DNA of 64,000 nucleotides from Paludisphaera soli (GCF_011064595.1 NZ_JAALJI010000006.1:124001-188000); one strand, 5' to 3'. Positions 42,582 through 50,871 are shown, numbered from the stretch's first letter. The notes: generated by a model not told the origin, from the sequence alone. Numbers and translations are program-made.

Positions 42582-43535
42582 ATGGCCGAGAGAACCGCCC
42601 GATCCGAAGCCCCCGAGCCAGGTGGCGTCGTCCTGGAGTGGCTGCTGGATTCGGACCCCTCGATCCGATGGCAGGTCCTGCGCGACCTGACGGGCGAGCC
42701 TCCCGAGGTCGTCGCCGCCGAGCGGGCGCGGGTCGCCTCCGAGGGCTGGGGCGCCCGGCTGCTCGACCTTCAGGCTGCCGACGGCCAGTGGGGGGGCGGC
42801 GTCTATTTCCCGTACTGGACCGCGACCACGGACACGCTGGCCCTGCTTCGGGAGCTGGGCGTGGACCCGGATTGCGATCGCGCCCGACGCGCGGCGGGCC
42901 TCGTCCGCGACCGCGTCACCTGGGGGGAGGAGTTCGGCGACGCCCCCTTCTTCGAGGGCGAGGTCGAGCCCTGCATCAACGGCCGGGTGCTCGCCCTCGG
43001 CGCGTACTTCGGCGAGCCGAGCGATCGGCTGGTCGACCGGCTCCTGGGCGAGCAACTCGACGACGGCGGCTGGAACTGCGAGGCCCCGGCCAGCAAGCGC
43101 TCCTCGTTCCACTCGACGATCTGCGTCCTCGAAGGGCTGCTGGAGTACGAGAAGGCCAGAGGCCCCGCGACGGCCGTGGCCGACGCCTCCGCCCGGGGCC
43201 GGGAGTACCTGCTGGAACGCGGCCTGTTCCGCAGGCGGTCCACCGGAGCGGTGATCGACGCCGACTGGGCGCGGTTCTCGTTCCCGACCCGCTGGGCTTA
43301 CGACGTCCTGCGGGGTCTGGACTACCTGCGAGCCGCCGGCGTCGAGCCCGACCGGCGGATTGCCGAGGCCGTCGCTCTGGTCGTGCGGAAGCGCGACGAT
43401 TCCGGGCGCTGGCCCCTGGAGAACCCCCATCCCGGCGAGGTCCACTTCGCGATGGAGGCCGCCGACGAGCCCAGCCGCTGGAATACGCTCCGGGCCCTGC
43501 GCGTGCTGGACTGGGCCTCGGACGGAGCGTGGTGA
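42582..43535 (+). CDS. Terpene-cyclase/prenyltransferase-fold protein
   Basis: This encodes 317 residues built from alpha/alpha-toroid repeats: LQAADGQWGGG, GEQLDDGGWNCEAP, then VRKRDDSGRWPLEN resemble the QW motifs of squalene cyclases and the prenyltransferase fold. The catalytic Asp-rich motif of squalene-hopene cyclase (DxDD) is not seen. Relatives in this size range have no known function. The ATG at 42582 follows AAGGAGGAG. It is cytoplasmic by sequence. Confidence 0.75.
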   Translation: MAERTARSEAPEPGGVVLEWLLDSDPSIRWQVLRDLTGEPPEVVAAERARVASEGWGARLLDLQAADGQWGGGVYFPYWTATTDTLALLRELGVDPDCDRARRAAGLVRDRVTWGEEFGDAPFFEGEVEPCINGRVLALGAYFGEPSDRLVDRLLGEQLDDGGWNCEAPASKRSSFHSTICVLEGLLEYEKARGPATAVADASARGREYLLERGLFRRRSTGAVIDADWARFSFPTRWAYDVLRGLDYLRAAGVEPDRRIAEAVALVVRKRDDSGRWPLENPHPGEVHFAMEAADEPSRWNTLRALRVLDWASDGAW

Positions 43536-43638
43536 TCCGGGACGCCCCGGCCCCGGATCGACACGGCTTGACGCCGTGTGGCGATCATGCGATACCCCGC
43601 AAGATCCACGTCCCGTCCCCACGAACTCGGAGGAGGCG

Positions 43639-44133
43639 ATGATGCGTCCCAGGTCCCTTGGGCTCGCGATGTCAGCTTGCGCGATGCTGGCGGGCGCCGT
43701 CCTGGCGGCCGGCGAGCCGGGCCCTGGCGGGGCCGAGACGCCCCGCGCCCACGTCGTGCCGCCGGAGGTGGGCTCGCGTTGCCGCATCGAGCTGAACCCG
43801 ACGACGGCCGGCCGAGATGAGACCGTCGCGGAGTATGAGGGCGTGGTCGTCAGGTCGAGCGCGGAGGGGGTCGGCCTGTCGGTGGTGGAGAAGCGGGTGA
43901 CCGTGGTCCGCAAGACGCCGCTCGCCCGCGTGCCGTACCTGGAACGGCTCTTTCGGAACGTCGGGGTCAGCCGCTCTGGGTCGGGGGCCGGGGCGGAAGT
44001 CTGGCTGCCGACGGCGACGATCCGCTCGGTCAGGCGGACCCCCACCGGGGCTGCGAGGCCGGACGACCCGCGAGTCTCGACCCCCGAGTTCTCGTCGATC
44101 GACGCCCGACCCGCGCCCTCGCGCGAGGATTGA
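43639..44133 (+). CDS. Hypothetical secreted protein
   Basis: This encodes 164 residues with a signal peptide (GLAMSACAMLAGAVLAAG). The mature part is beta-rich with a conserved-looking block (GSRCRIELNPTTAGRDET, VVEKRVTVVRKTPLARVPYL) and a disordered tail. No family is recognised. ATG codons occur at 43639 and 43642 after a strong GGAGGAGG site. It is convergent with the alkaline-phosphatase-superfamily gene, 22 bases away. Confidence 0.7.
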   Translation: MMRPRSLGLAMSACAMLAGAVLAAGEPGPGGAETPRAHVVPPEVGSRCRIELNPTTAGRDETVAEYEGVVVRSSAEGVGLSVVEKRVTVVRKTPLARVPYLERLFRNVGVSRSGSGAGAEVWLPTATIRSVRRTPTGAARPDDPRVSTPEFSSIDARPAPSRED

Positions 44134-44155
44134 GCGCCCGACGCGGCGGGCTCGT

Positions 44156-45832
44156 TTACAGATACCCCAGGTCGGCCAGGCGGCTCTGGATGGCGGCGTC
44201 GTCGTCGGCGTCGTAGGCCGAGCCGACGGCGGCGGCCTGGTCGTCGTGGCGGTCGTCGCGGTGGTCGGCGGTGGCGGCCAGCTCGGGCGTGAGCAGCTCG
44301 GCGAGGACGCGGCCGTCCATGTCGGCGGGGACGGGGACGCCCAGCAGGTGGAGGACGGTCGGGGCGACGTCCAGGAGGTCGGCGCCCTCGGGCGCGGCGT
44401 GGGGCCGGACGCCGGGGCCGCCGGCCACCAGGATCCCCTCCATCCGGTGGTCGCCGGTGGGGCCGAAGGCCGGCGAGATCAGCTTGTGGGTCGTGAAGTC
44501 GTGGAGGCCGATCGTGCGGTACTTCCAGTCCTTCAGGACCACGGTCAGGTCGGGGGCCTTGTCGGCGTGGGGGCCGTGGTACAGCTCGGCGGCCTCGTGC
44601 ACGCGCTCGACCAGCGGCTCGCCGGTCTCGGGGTTGGGGATCGCCATGAGGCCGGCCTTGATCTCGTCGAGCAGGGCGCGGGCGTCGTTCGGGTCGACGC
44701 AGCCCTGGGGCTGGCGGCCCTTGAGGTTCAGGAAGATCTGGCCGAAGTTCCCCTGGGCGTAGGCCCGGGTGCGCGACCAGTCGATGTGCTCGCGCGAGAG
44801 GAAGGTCTTCTCGCCCAGGCGGTCGAGCCAGCTCTCCTGCTTCCCCCGGAACCGGGTGACGCGGTGGTTCGCCATCCCCCACTTGCTCATCAGGCCGTAG
44901 AACCACTGGGGGGTCACGCCGCGGCGGTAGAACCAGTGCTTCTGCTTGACGTAGAAGTTGTCCTTGAGCGCGATGTAGCCCTGCTCCAGCAGCCAGACGT
45001 TGAAGTTGACGTAGTGCTCGATCGGCCCGAAGCCGTGGTCGCTCATCAGCAGGAACGTGGTGTCGGAGTCGGCCTTGTCGAAGATCGCGCCCAGGCCGCG
45101 GTCGAGGGTCTTCCAGAATTCCAGCAGCTTGGGCCGGAGGGCCTGCAGCTCCTTCTCACGCCCCTTGGCGGCGGCGTGGGTGGTGTCCCAGGCGTGCCAC
45201 AGCTCATGGCCGAAGCGGTCGGTGGCCATGAGGTCGAACATCAGGAGGTCCCACTCGCACCGCTCCATCAGGAAGGCGATGCTCTTGAGGTGCTGGTCGA
45301 GGAACGCGGTGAGGTCGTCGGTCACGGCCTCCTCGTTGTTGCCGTCGTGGATCGAGGTCGACCAGGCGTGATAGGGGCCGACGGCCTTCTCCAGTTCGGC
45401 GAACAGGGCGGGGTCGGAGGAGAAGTCGGGCGCGTTCTCGGGGCTGAGGAAGTCCCCCAGGTAGAAGCCGGGGAAGTCCTTCGCCGGGCGCGGGGGGTAG
45501 CTCATGGGGACGCCGCCGGCGATCGCCTTCTTGCCGTGGCGGGCGGCGACCTCCCAGATCAGGTCGGAGCGGATCGCGCGCGAGGAGTTGACCCGGCCCT
45601 TCATGGGGTCGTGGTCGTGCTCCAGGAACTCGAAGACGCCGTGCTTGCCCGAGTTCTTGCCGGTCATGACGCCGGTCCAGGCGACCGGGCTGAGGGGCGG
45701 GAAGACCGATCGCAGCTCGCCCGAGGCCCCGCCCCGGCGGAGTCGCTCGAAGTTCGGCAGCAGCCCGTCCGCGGCGAGGGGCCCCAGGATGTCCCAGGTG
45801 GCCCCGTCCAGGCCCAGCACCATGACCTTCAT
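44156..45832 (-). CDS. Alkaline phosphatase superfamily phosphodiesterase
   Basis: This encodes 558 residues starting MKVMVLGLDGATWDIL, where the Asp starts the metal-binding set. The nucleophile region is SPVAWTGVMTGKNSGKHG, and the second metal site includes LLMSDHGFG with the HDxH-like Asp/His. Further metal ligands lie in FDLMATDRFGHELWHAW and a C-terminal GDHRMEGILV. This is the type I phosphodiesterase/nucleotide pyrophosphatase group. The substrate is unknown. The C-terminal Asp/His-rich tail is a family extension. The start at 45832 was chosen because the Asp motif follows directly. Confidence 0.92.
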   Translation of the reverse strand: MKVMVLGLDGATWDILGPLAADGLLPNFERLRRGGASGELRSVFPPLSPVAWTGVMTGKNSGKHGVFEFLEHDHDPMKGRVNSSRAIRSDLIWEVAARHGKKAIAGGVPMSYPPRPAKDFPGFYLGDFLSPENAPDFSSDPALFAELEKAVGPYHAWSTSIHDGNNEEAVTDDLTAFLDQHLKSIAFLMERCEWDLLMFDLMATDRFGHELWHAWDTTHAAAKGREKELQALRPKLLEFWKTLDRGLGAIFDKADSDTTFLLMSDHGFGPIEHYVNFNVWLLEQGYIALKDNFYVKQKHWFYRRGVTPQWFYGLMSKWGMANHRVTRFRGKQESWLDRLGEKTFLSREHIDWSRTRAYAQGNFGQIFLNLKGRQPQGCVDPNDARALLDEIKAGLMAIPNPETGEPLVERVHEAAELYHGPHADKAPDLTVVLKDWKYRTIGLHDFTTHKLISPAFGPTGDHRMEGILVAGGPGVRPHAAPEGADLLDVAPTVLHLLGVPVPADMDGRVLAELLTPELAATADHRDDRHDDQAAAVGSAYDADDDAAIQSRLADLGYL

Positions 45833-46259
45833 CGCCGCTCGATCCTTTCTGTGCGTCCGCCGATTCGTCGATCCGCCGGGAATCCCGGAACTTCGGCCCC
45901 ATTTCTCCCAGCTTGCGGGATTCCGGCCGCGATCGTCAACCGACCTTTGCGCTCGCCCCCGCCCCGCCTTCCGGCCCATTCGCGGTCAGTCCGAATCGCC
46001 GCAACCGCGAAACCCGACCCCGGCGCGACATCCGAAAGGCCCGTTCGACCGCCCCAACTTGTTCTATCCTATCACCTGCCCGGATTCTGGGCGGCGGTCG
46101 ATGATTTTCTGGGCGGTCGTGCCGCGTGAAAGGAGTGTGAGGTGGTCGAGAAATCCCTCCCGAGCCTCCTTGCGGAGAAAATTTCCGAACCCCAAAACCA
46201 GGCTGTTTTTGGGTTTGCGAGCGACGGTGCGCTCGCCCTTTCGGAAGATTCAAGTCTTG
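45833..46259. other. Intergenic, no gene seen
   Basis: This gap precedes the RNA candidate. It contains an A+T-richer patch with the near palindrome CGGAGAAAATTTCCG near 46170 and two hairpins at about 46188-46250, including GCGAGCG/CGCTCGC. Open frames show no protein family motif. Confidence 0.4.
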
Positions 46260-46273
46260 GGCACGCCTCGTGC
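46260..46273 (+). promoter_or_regulatory. Sigma54-like promoter (-24/-12)
   Basis: The sequence GGCACGCCTCGTGC has GGCACG followed by four bases and GTGC, against the sigma54 consensus TGGCACG-N4-TTGC. The GG and GC pairs are 10 bases apart, as required. It points to the plus strand, toward the structured segment at about 46285-46446. No activator gene is seen nearby. Confidence 0.35.
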
Positions 46274-46284
46274 TTTAGATGCAT

Positions 46285-46446
46285 TTCGTTGTGAGCGACG
46301 AGGCCGAGTCTGACGAGGCACTGAGTCGCTTCCCCAAGTCACGCCGAGAGATCCGACGACTCCGTCGGATCGCGGCAGCCCTCACGAGCAAGCGTCGTTC
46401 TCCCTGGCTGTGCCCGGCTCCCTCGGGGGGAGCCGGGCTTTTTTTT
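46285..46446 (+). ncRNA. Candidate structured small RNA
   Basis: This segment lies between a sigma54-like element and a strong terminator and has no convincing gene. A 9-bp hairpin (GATCCGACG / CGTCGGATC) is extended by a 4-bp stem (GCCG/CGGC), and outer stems such as GTGAG/CTCAC can close it. It does not match 6S, SRP, RNase P or tmRNA as far as I can tell by eye. An open frame through it (from 46279) would read across the terminator and gives no family. Confidence 0.4.
46412..46446 (+). terminator. Rho-independent terminator
   Basis: An 11-bp GC stem (GCCCGGCTCCC / GGGAGCCGGGC) with a 5-base loop is followed by eight T residues. It ends transcription coming from the left on the plus strand. 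No plus-strand gene precedes it, which is the main reason to suspect a small RNA. Confidence 0.9.
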
Positions 46447-46507
46447 GCGCTACGATGGCCGGCCGGGGACTTCGGCCATGGCTCGGGACCGTCACGACGC
46501 CGACTCA

Positions 46508-46530
46508 CCACGGGTTCTGCGAACCCGTGG
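46508..46530. repeat. REP-like palindrome 1
   Basis: CCACGGGTTC, three bases (TGC), GAACCCGTGG form a perfect 10-bp stem, followed by CACCCGG. It pairs in opposite orientation with palindrome 2. Confidence 0.85.
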
Positions 46531-46598
46531 CACCCGGCGCCGCACTTATCAGGTCCCTCGCTCAGCTTCATCGGGTCGTGGCGGATAACCCTCGGGTG

Positions 46599-46621
46599 CC
46601 ACGGGTTCTGTGAACCCGTGG
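46599..46621. repeat. REP-like palindrome 2
   Basis: The same 10-bp stem with loop TGT. It is preceded by CTCGGGTG, the inverse of the CACCCGG that follows palindrome 1, so the two form an inverted pair 68 bases apart. Confidence 0.85.
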
Positions 46622-46678
46622 ACCGGCGTCGGACCGATCTCGGGGCTTCGCCGAGAGGCTCGCCCAATCCGATTCGAT

Positions 46679-47263
46679 TCAGACCCCGTCGGATGAGCCT
46701 CGGGCATCATCGAGCGTCGGGATGGTCGGATCGATCTCGATCGGGACCGGACGAATGCCGGCGTACCAGCGGGCGCTCGACCACTCCCAATCTTCCGGCC
46801 GTTCCACGAGACCGCGGCGTACCGGATTGAGGTGGATATAGGCGATCACGGACCGGACCGTCGAAGGGTCCAGGATGTTCCGGTCATAGCCACCGCCGAC
46901 CTGCCAGAACCGCCGCTCGATGGTGCCGTCGCCGCGTTCGATGGTCAAACGTCTCAACCACGCGACGTCGTGCTCTTGCAGAAAGCGGATGGCCCGGAGC
47001 CCGACCGGCCGCTTGATCCTCCAGAGGATCCGGGAGATCTGGTACGGCCGCTCGCGCGGCGACAGCAGGATGTGGACATGCTCGGGCATCACGACGTACG
47101 CCCAGAGTTCAAAATTCATCGTCCGCCTGGCCGCTTCGATGGCCTCGACGAGCCAGTTCCGCGATCGGTCTCGGGCCAGCAGCGGGAGCCGCCGGTAGCA
47201 AGAGAAGGTCAGCTCATGAGCATGGCCGGGCTCGTCGATCCGCCGGCAGGCTTTTCGTGCCAT
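46679..47263 (-). CDS. REP-associated tyrosine transposase (RAYT, Y1 family)
   Basis: This encodes 194 residues. The HUH motif is MPEHVHILL, with the two metal-binding His residues, and the catalytic Tyr is in VIAYIHLNPVRRGLV. These, with a C-terminal EDWEWSSARWY block, identify the IS200-like Y1 transposase group of RAYT type, which nicks single-stranded DNA at palindromic REP sequences. Palindromes of one type flank it on both sides (46508-46621 and 47324-47418), fitting that role. The start at 47263 gives the usual N-terminus (HELTFSCYRR). It is probably immobile but may spread REPs. Confidence 0.92.
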   Translation of the reverse strand: MARKACRRIDEPGHAHELTFSCYRRLPLLARDRSRNWLVEAIEAARRTMNFELWAYVVMPEHVHILLSPRERPYQISRILWRIKRPVGLRAIRFLQEHDVAWLRRLTIERGDGTIERRFWQVGGGYDRNILDPSTVRSVIAYIHLNPVRRGLVERPEDWEWSSARWYAGIRPVPIEIDPTIPTLDDARGSSDGV

Positions 47264-47323
47264 GAGTCCGCCTGGCTCAATAGGTGAACGTCGCCAGCGG
47301 CGCTAGTTGACAGCTTTCGGCAA

Positions 47324-47346
47324 CCGCGGGTTCTCCGAACCCGTGG
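47324..47346. repeat. REP-like palindrome 3
   Basis: CCGCGGGTTC, TCC, GAACCCGTGG: the same palindrome with one G-T pair. It is located on the start side of the transposase gene. Confidence 0.85.
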
Positions 47347-47395
47347 AAATCGGCCTCGGGCCGGTCCCGAGCTGTTGCCGAGATCCCGAGCCGGT

Positions 47396-47418
47396 CCACG
47401 GGTTCGGAGAACCCGTGG
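47396..47418. repeat. REP-like palindrome 4
   Basis: CCACGGGTTC, GGA, GAACCCGTGG followed by CACCC. Its loop is the reverse complement of that of palindrome 3, so these two are also in inverted orientation, 49 bases apart. Confidence 0.85.
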
Positions 47419-47517
47419 CACCCAGGATCCCTACCGTCAAAGGCGTGGTCGAGGTGAGCAGGAAGGTCGGACCTGCTACGCAAAGGCTCGACGACCCCTG
47501 CGCCACCCGATTCTACC

Positions 47518-48066
47518 TTACAGCTCCCCGTCGACGCCCAGCTTGTGGAAGTAGTGCTCGACCTTGTCCTGGTTCTCCAGGAGCCAGTCGATGGAGGGGG
47601 CGTTGTTCAGGGCCTTGCGGATGACCTTGACGGTGGCCTCGCGGTGGACGTCGAAGAGGGCCTTGTGGTCGACGGTCCCGACGTCGAGCACGGATGGGTC
47701 GAGCCAGACCGAGTAGATGATCCCCAGGTCGTAGGCCTTCTCCTTGGGTATGATCCCTTCGCGGACGGCGTCGAGGACGCCGTGGGCGATCGCGGCCTGC
47801 ACGGTGCCCATCAGGATGTTCGTGTACTTGGCGTCCTTGACGGTGACCTTGCTGACCATGAGCGTGGCCGGGCGGACCTGGACGTCGCTGTTGAGGATCG
47901 CGAAGACCCGCGAGTGCCCCTTCACCTGGTCGCCCATCAGGGTCGCCAGGGCCGTGCCCACCGGCCCGTCCAGCTCGCCGATCACGATCTCCGGCTCGGC
48001 GCAGAGGTAGTCCTCGGAGCCTTCCACCAACGCCTCGCCCGTCCGCAGCAGGATGCGCTCGCTCAT
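47518..48066 (-). CDS. Formaldehyde-activating-enzyme-like (Fae) protein
   Basis: This encodes 182 residues. Fae condenses formaldehyde with tetrahydromethanopterin in C1 metabolism. Family blocks RTGEALVEG, PVGTALATLM, ATLMVSKVTVKDAKYTNI and AVREGIIP are visible. By recalled alignment to the Methylorubrum enzyme, the catalytic His (His17) falls at a Glu here, within LCAEPEIVIG, so this may be one of the Fae-like paralogues known from planctomycetes rather than an active Fae. The ATG at 48066 was chosen. No other C1-transfer genes lie nearby. Confidence 0.85.
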   Translation of the reverse strand: MSERILLRTGEALVEGSEDYLCAEPEIVIGELDGPVGTALATLMGDQVKGHSRVFAILNSDVQVRPATLMVSKVTVKDAKYTNILMGTVQAAIAHGVLDAVREGIIPKEKAYDLGIIYSVWLDPSVLDVGTVDHKALFDVHREATVKVIRKALNNAPSIDWLLENQDKVEHYFHKLGVDGEL

Positions 48067-48164
48067 CGTCGCCTCGTCTCTCGGTCTCGTCGTCACTGGC
48101 CTGTTCCTCGCGAGGGACCAGGATAGCGGATCGACGGGCGACAAGGAATCGATCGGGCCCGAGG

Positions 48165-48755
48165 CTACTTCGTCGCGGCCTTCGGGAGCCGGACGGCCTT
48201 GATGGAGCCGTTGGCCTCCAGGTCCTTCCCGAACGCCAACTCGACCTCGACGCCCTCAGCCGGGAAGCCGGGCACGGTCGCCTTCGGCTTGGAGCTGTAG
48301 CCTGCGCCGGCGTCCTCGATCTCGAAGCCGACGACCTTGCCGTCGCGGACCAGGGCGAAGGCGACTGCCGGCCTCGCCGTCCAAAGCTCGCCGCGGCCGG
48401 GAATGTAGCGGTAATGGTCGGAGACCTCGTCGAGCCGCTCGTTGGTGACGCCGTACGGGCCCAGGGCCTTGAGGAGCACGGCCTTGTTCGCCCGCTCGCG
48501 CTCGCGCGTCGGCCTGGTCCCCGCCGGCGCGGGGCGGACCTGCTTGAAGGCCTCGCGGAAGACCTCAGGTTTCACGCCGAGCCCGCCCGCGACCAGGACC
48601 ACCGGCCGGCCCCGGTCCGCCGGGTCGGTCTCGTGGCCGCCTGAGAAGACCGCGGGGATTCGCTTCACGCCCTTCGCGGGCTCGTCGGCCCGGGCGGCGC
48701 AGGAGGTGAGGCAGGAGAGGCCGAGCGCGGCGAGGATCGCGGGGGTGGGCTTCAA
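48165..48755 (-). CDS. Hypothetical lipoprotein
   Basis: This encodes about 196 residues starting at a TTG with AAAGGA 8 bases upstream. The N-terminus (PAILAALGLSCLTSC) is a lipoprotein signal with Cys at the end. The mature part has Arg/Glu-rich helices (RPTRERERANKAVLLKAL) and a beta part (FALVRDGKVVGFEIEDAG). No family is recognised. No ATG start fits the signal peptide. A very strong hairpin lies just upstream (48786-48825). Confidence 0.7.
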   Translation of the reverse strand: MKPTPAILAALGLSCLTSCAARADEPAKGVKRIPAVFSGGHETDPADRGRPVVLVAGGLGVKPEVFREAFKQVRPAPAGTRPTRERERANKAVLLKALGPYGVTNERLDEVSDHYRYIPGRGELWTARPAVAFALVRDGKVVGFEIEDAGAGYSSKPKATVPGFPAEGVEVELAFGKDLEANGSIKAVRLPKAATK

Positions 48756-48785
48756 GCGAGTCGTCCTTTCGGGAGCCGGGCGCAG

Positions 48786-48825
48786 CGACGACGCCGCGCG
48801 ACCGGATGATCGCGCGGCGTCGTCG
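48786..48825. other. 16-bp perfect inverted repeat
   Basis: Two 16-bp arms, fully complementary (starting CGACGACGCC), enclose an 8-base loop. It lies 59 bases after the SYLF gene stop and 30 bases before the lipoprotein start, both on the minus strand. There is no T-tract. It could end or stabilise the SYLF transcript or affect translation of the lipoprotein. Confidence 0.8.
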
Positions 48826-48883
48826 GGTGATCGGGAGGGCGATTCGGCGGTCCGCCCCGGATATTGCGTCGGCCCCGCTGGGC

Positions 48884-49975
48884 TCAGGACTTGGGCGGGT
48901 CGAGCGGCGGGATGGAGTCCAGGTCGAGGCCGGGCTCGGCGGTCGGCCTGGGGGACGATTCGACCTTGGCCTTCGGCTTCGGGAGCGGCTCGTTGTCGGG
49001 GCGGGCCGGGCGCGGGTCGGGGATGGCGGCGGGGAGGTCCTCGTCGTTCATCTTCTCCGAAGGCCGGGCGCTGGGGAGCGGGTCCAGCTCGTCCTCGTCG
49101 AGGTACTCGGGGCGGATCACCCGGGGGCGGGGCCGGGGCTTGGCCTCGGGGGCGGTGCGGACGGAGGACGAGGTCCGGGGCGGGGTGCCTTCCATCACCT
49201 CGTCGTCGCCTTCGAGGATGATGGTCTCGCCCTCGACGACCCGGCCGGGGCGCTCGACGATCACGCCGTCGGCGGGGAGCGCGGTCTTCTCGGCGAGCAT
49301 CTGCTGGAGGGTTACGGCCTGGATGGGGACGGGGAGCGTGCTGTTGATCGCCACGATCTCGCCGACGGAGACGGGCCGGCCGTAGTAGAGCATGTTGGCC
49401 CGCCAGTCGATCTGGAGCGTCCCCCCCTCGGCCGAGACGCCGGCGAAGACTCCCCGGCTGTTGGAGTACGAGAGGATCTCGGACTTCAGGGCGACGTCGG
49501 TGCCGGCCTCGAACCGCCTGCCCGCCGGCCCGGCCGCCACGCCGACGTCCACGCCCAGGGTCATCTTGTCGCGGCCCTTGATGAAGCGATCGAGCCCGCG
49601 CTGGGTCTGGAAGACCAGGATCAGGTCGGTCTTCTGCGCGCCGGCCTGGAAGCCGAAGCTGCCGCCGACCAGGTGGATGAAGACCGGGTTGCTCCAGGAG
49701 CCGTCGGCCTGGCGGATGAGCAGCGCGCCGCGGCCGAACCGGGCACCGATGACGAAGCCCGCCTTGACCATGCTGGGGATGATGGCGATCCCCTGGGCGT
49801 TGCGCATCACCAGCCGGGGCATGCCCGTCTTGGGGTTCCGCGTCACCTCGCTGAGCGCCTGGATCGACTGGCCGATCACCACGTCCGGGGGCTTCTGCGC
49901 CCGCGCCGCGTTCAGGGGGAGGCATCCGAGGACGACGCACAGGGCGGCGATCCGCAGCCGGCCGGGAGTCCGCAT
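48884..49975 (-). CDS. SYLF-domain lipid-binding protein, secreted
   Basis: This encodes 363 residues with a signal peptide (RIAALCVVLGCLPLNAARA). The SYLF domain (about 25-235) includes MRNAQGIAIIPSMVKAGFVIG, GSWSNPVFIHLVGGSFGFQAG and DLILVFQ, typical of the Ysc84-like lipid-binding family. The C-terminal third is Pro/Glu/Asp-rich and disordered. The role in bacteria is not known; the domain binds phosphoinositides in eukaryotes. The start at 49975 (MRTPGR) was chosen over 50014. Confidence 0.9.
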   Translation of the reverse strand: MRTPGRLRIAALCVVLGCLPLNAARAQKPPDVVIGQSIQALSEVTRNPKTGMPRLVMRNAQGIAIIPSMVKAGFVIGARFGRGALLIRQADGSWSNPVFIHLVGGSFGFQAGAQKTDLILVFQTQRGLDRFIKGRDKMTLGVDVGVAAGPAGRRFEAGTDVALKSEILSYSNSRGVFAGVSAEGGTLQIDWRANMLYYGRPVSVGEIVAINSTLPVPIQAVTLQQMLAEKTALPADGVIVERPGRVVEGETIILEGDDEVMEGTPPRTSSSVRTAPEAKPRPRPRVIRPEYLDEDELDPLPSARPSEKMNDEDLPAAIPDPRPARPDNEPLPKPKAKVESSPRPTAEPGLDLDSIPPLDPPKS

Positions 49976-50187
49976 CGAAGTTCTCGCTTTCTCAAAGGCT
50001 GCCGCGTGAAACAAAGCGCCGTCGACCGATCGGACGGCGGGGATTCCGGCGGCTTGTACAGCGATTCCGATTTTTCGTCAAGCGGAGCAGCCTGCGTGCC
50101 GACGGGGTCGAGTCTGCGGCCGGGCCTGTCGTCCCGCCTGCGGATCGGGAGGGTGAGAGGGGTTGGCGCGGCGACCGGCCGCGGCGC

Positions 50188-50871
50188 TTACCAGGCGACG
50201 CCGTCCTGCTCCAGGCTCCGGCCGGCCAGGCCGATCCAGGGGCAGATGAGGGCGATGCAGCGGCCCTCGTCGTCGAAGCCCAGGTAAGGATGGCAGCCGC
50301 CGGGGGTCATGAAGCCGACGCCGTCGCCCCCTTCCGGGTGAACGTTGAAGCGGAAGCCCTGTCCTTCCCAGAACGCCTCGGCCCCCTCGAGCGCGCCGCA
50401 GAGGTCGACGACGCCGTTCCAAAAGCGGCCGTCGTCCGGCGTCCATTCGCGGTCGCCCCGGTCGAGGTCGGCCGCGGACTCCCGCTCCAGGAGATCCACC
50501 AGGCGCGCGAAGGCCGTCGGGACGATCAGCATCACGTTGGACGTGCCTGTCGAGAACGGTCGGGGGGACCGCTCCCAGCGCGTGGGCGGCGGGCCTTCGC
50601 GGTACGCGCAGGTCGCGATCGCGCCGTAGTTGGTCGCCTCGACGTCCGCCTCGCGGAGGGTGGCCACGCGATACCGGCCGGGGGCGAGCGGGACGGGGAA
50701 GGCGTCGGCGAGCGACCAGTCGTTGAGCGGGTCGATCAGCAACGCGCCGTCGTCCCCGACCCGGATCGCGCCGTGCTCGCGCGGCGCGGCCCGCAGCTCC
50801 CGGCCGTCGAGGGTCGTCACGAGGGTCCGGCCCAGGAGGCCCGCGATCGATCCGAAAGGTGGCTCGTCCAT
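50188..50871 (-). CDS. Hypothetical protein
   Basis: This encodes 227 residues starting MDEPPFGSIAGLLG. Blocks such as FPVPLAPGRYRVATLREADVEA and FWEGQGFRFNVHPEGGDG suggest a beta-rich cytoplasmic protein like many bacterial DUF proteins (possibly related to DUF4241), but I do not recognise it with certainty. There is no signal peptide. The ATG at 50871 was chosen. It lies between the SYLF gene and the alpha/beta-hydrolase gene, 89 bases from the latter. Confidence 0.65.
   Translation of the reverse strand: MDEPPFGSIAGLLGRTLVTTLDGRELRAAPREHGAIRVGDDGALLIDPLNDWSLADAFPVPLAPGRYRVATLREADVEATNYGAIATCAYREGPPPTRWERSPRPFSTGTSNVMLIVPTAFARLVDLLERESAADLDRGDREWTPDDGRFWNGVVDLCGALEGAEAFWEGQGFRFNVHPEGGDGVGFMTPGGCHPYLGFDDEGRCIALICPWIGLAGRSLEQDGVAW

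Noticed and set aside
46279-46830. Open frame through the RNA candidate and terminator
   Set aside because: It crosses a strong terminator and both REP palindromes and shows no family motif, so coding is unlikely, though the first 40 codons are not excluded.
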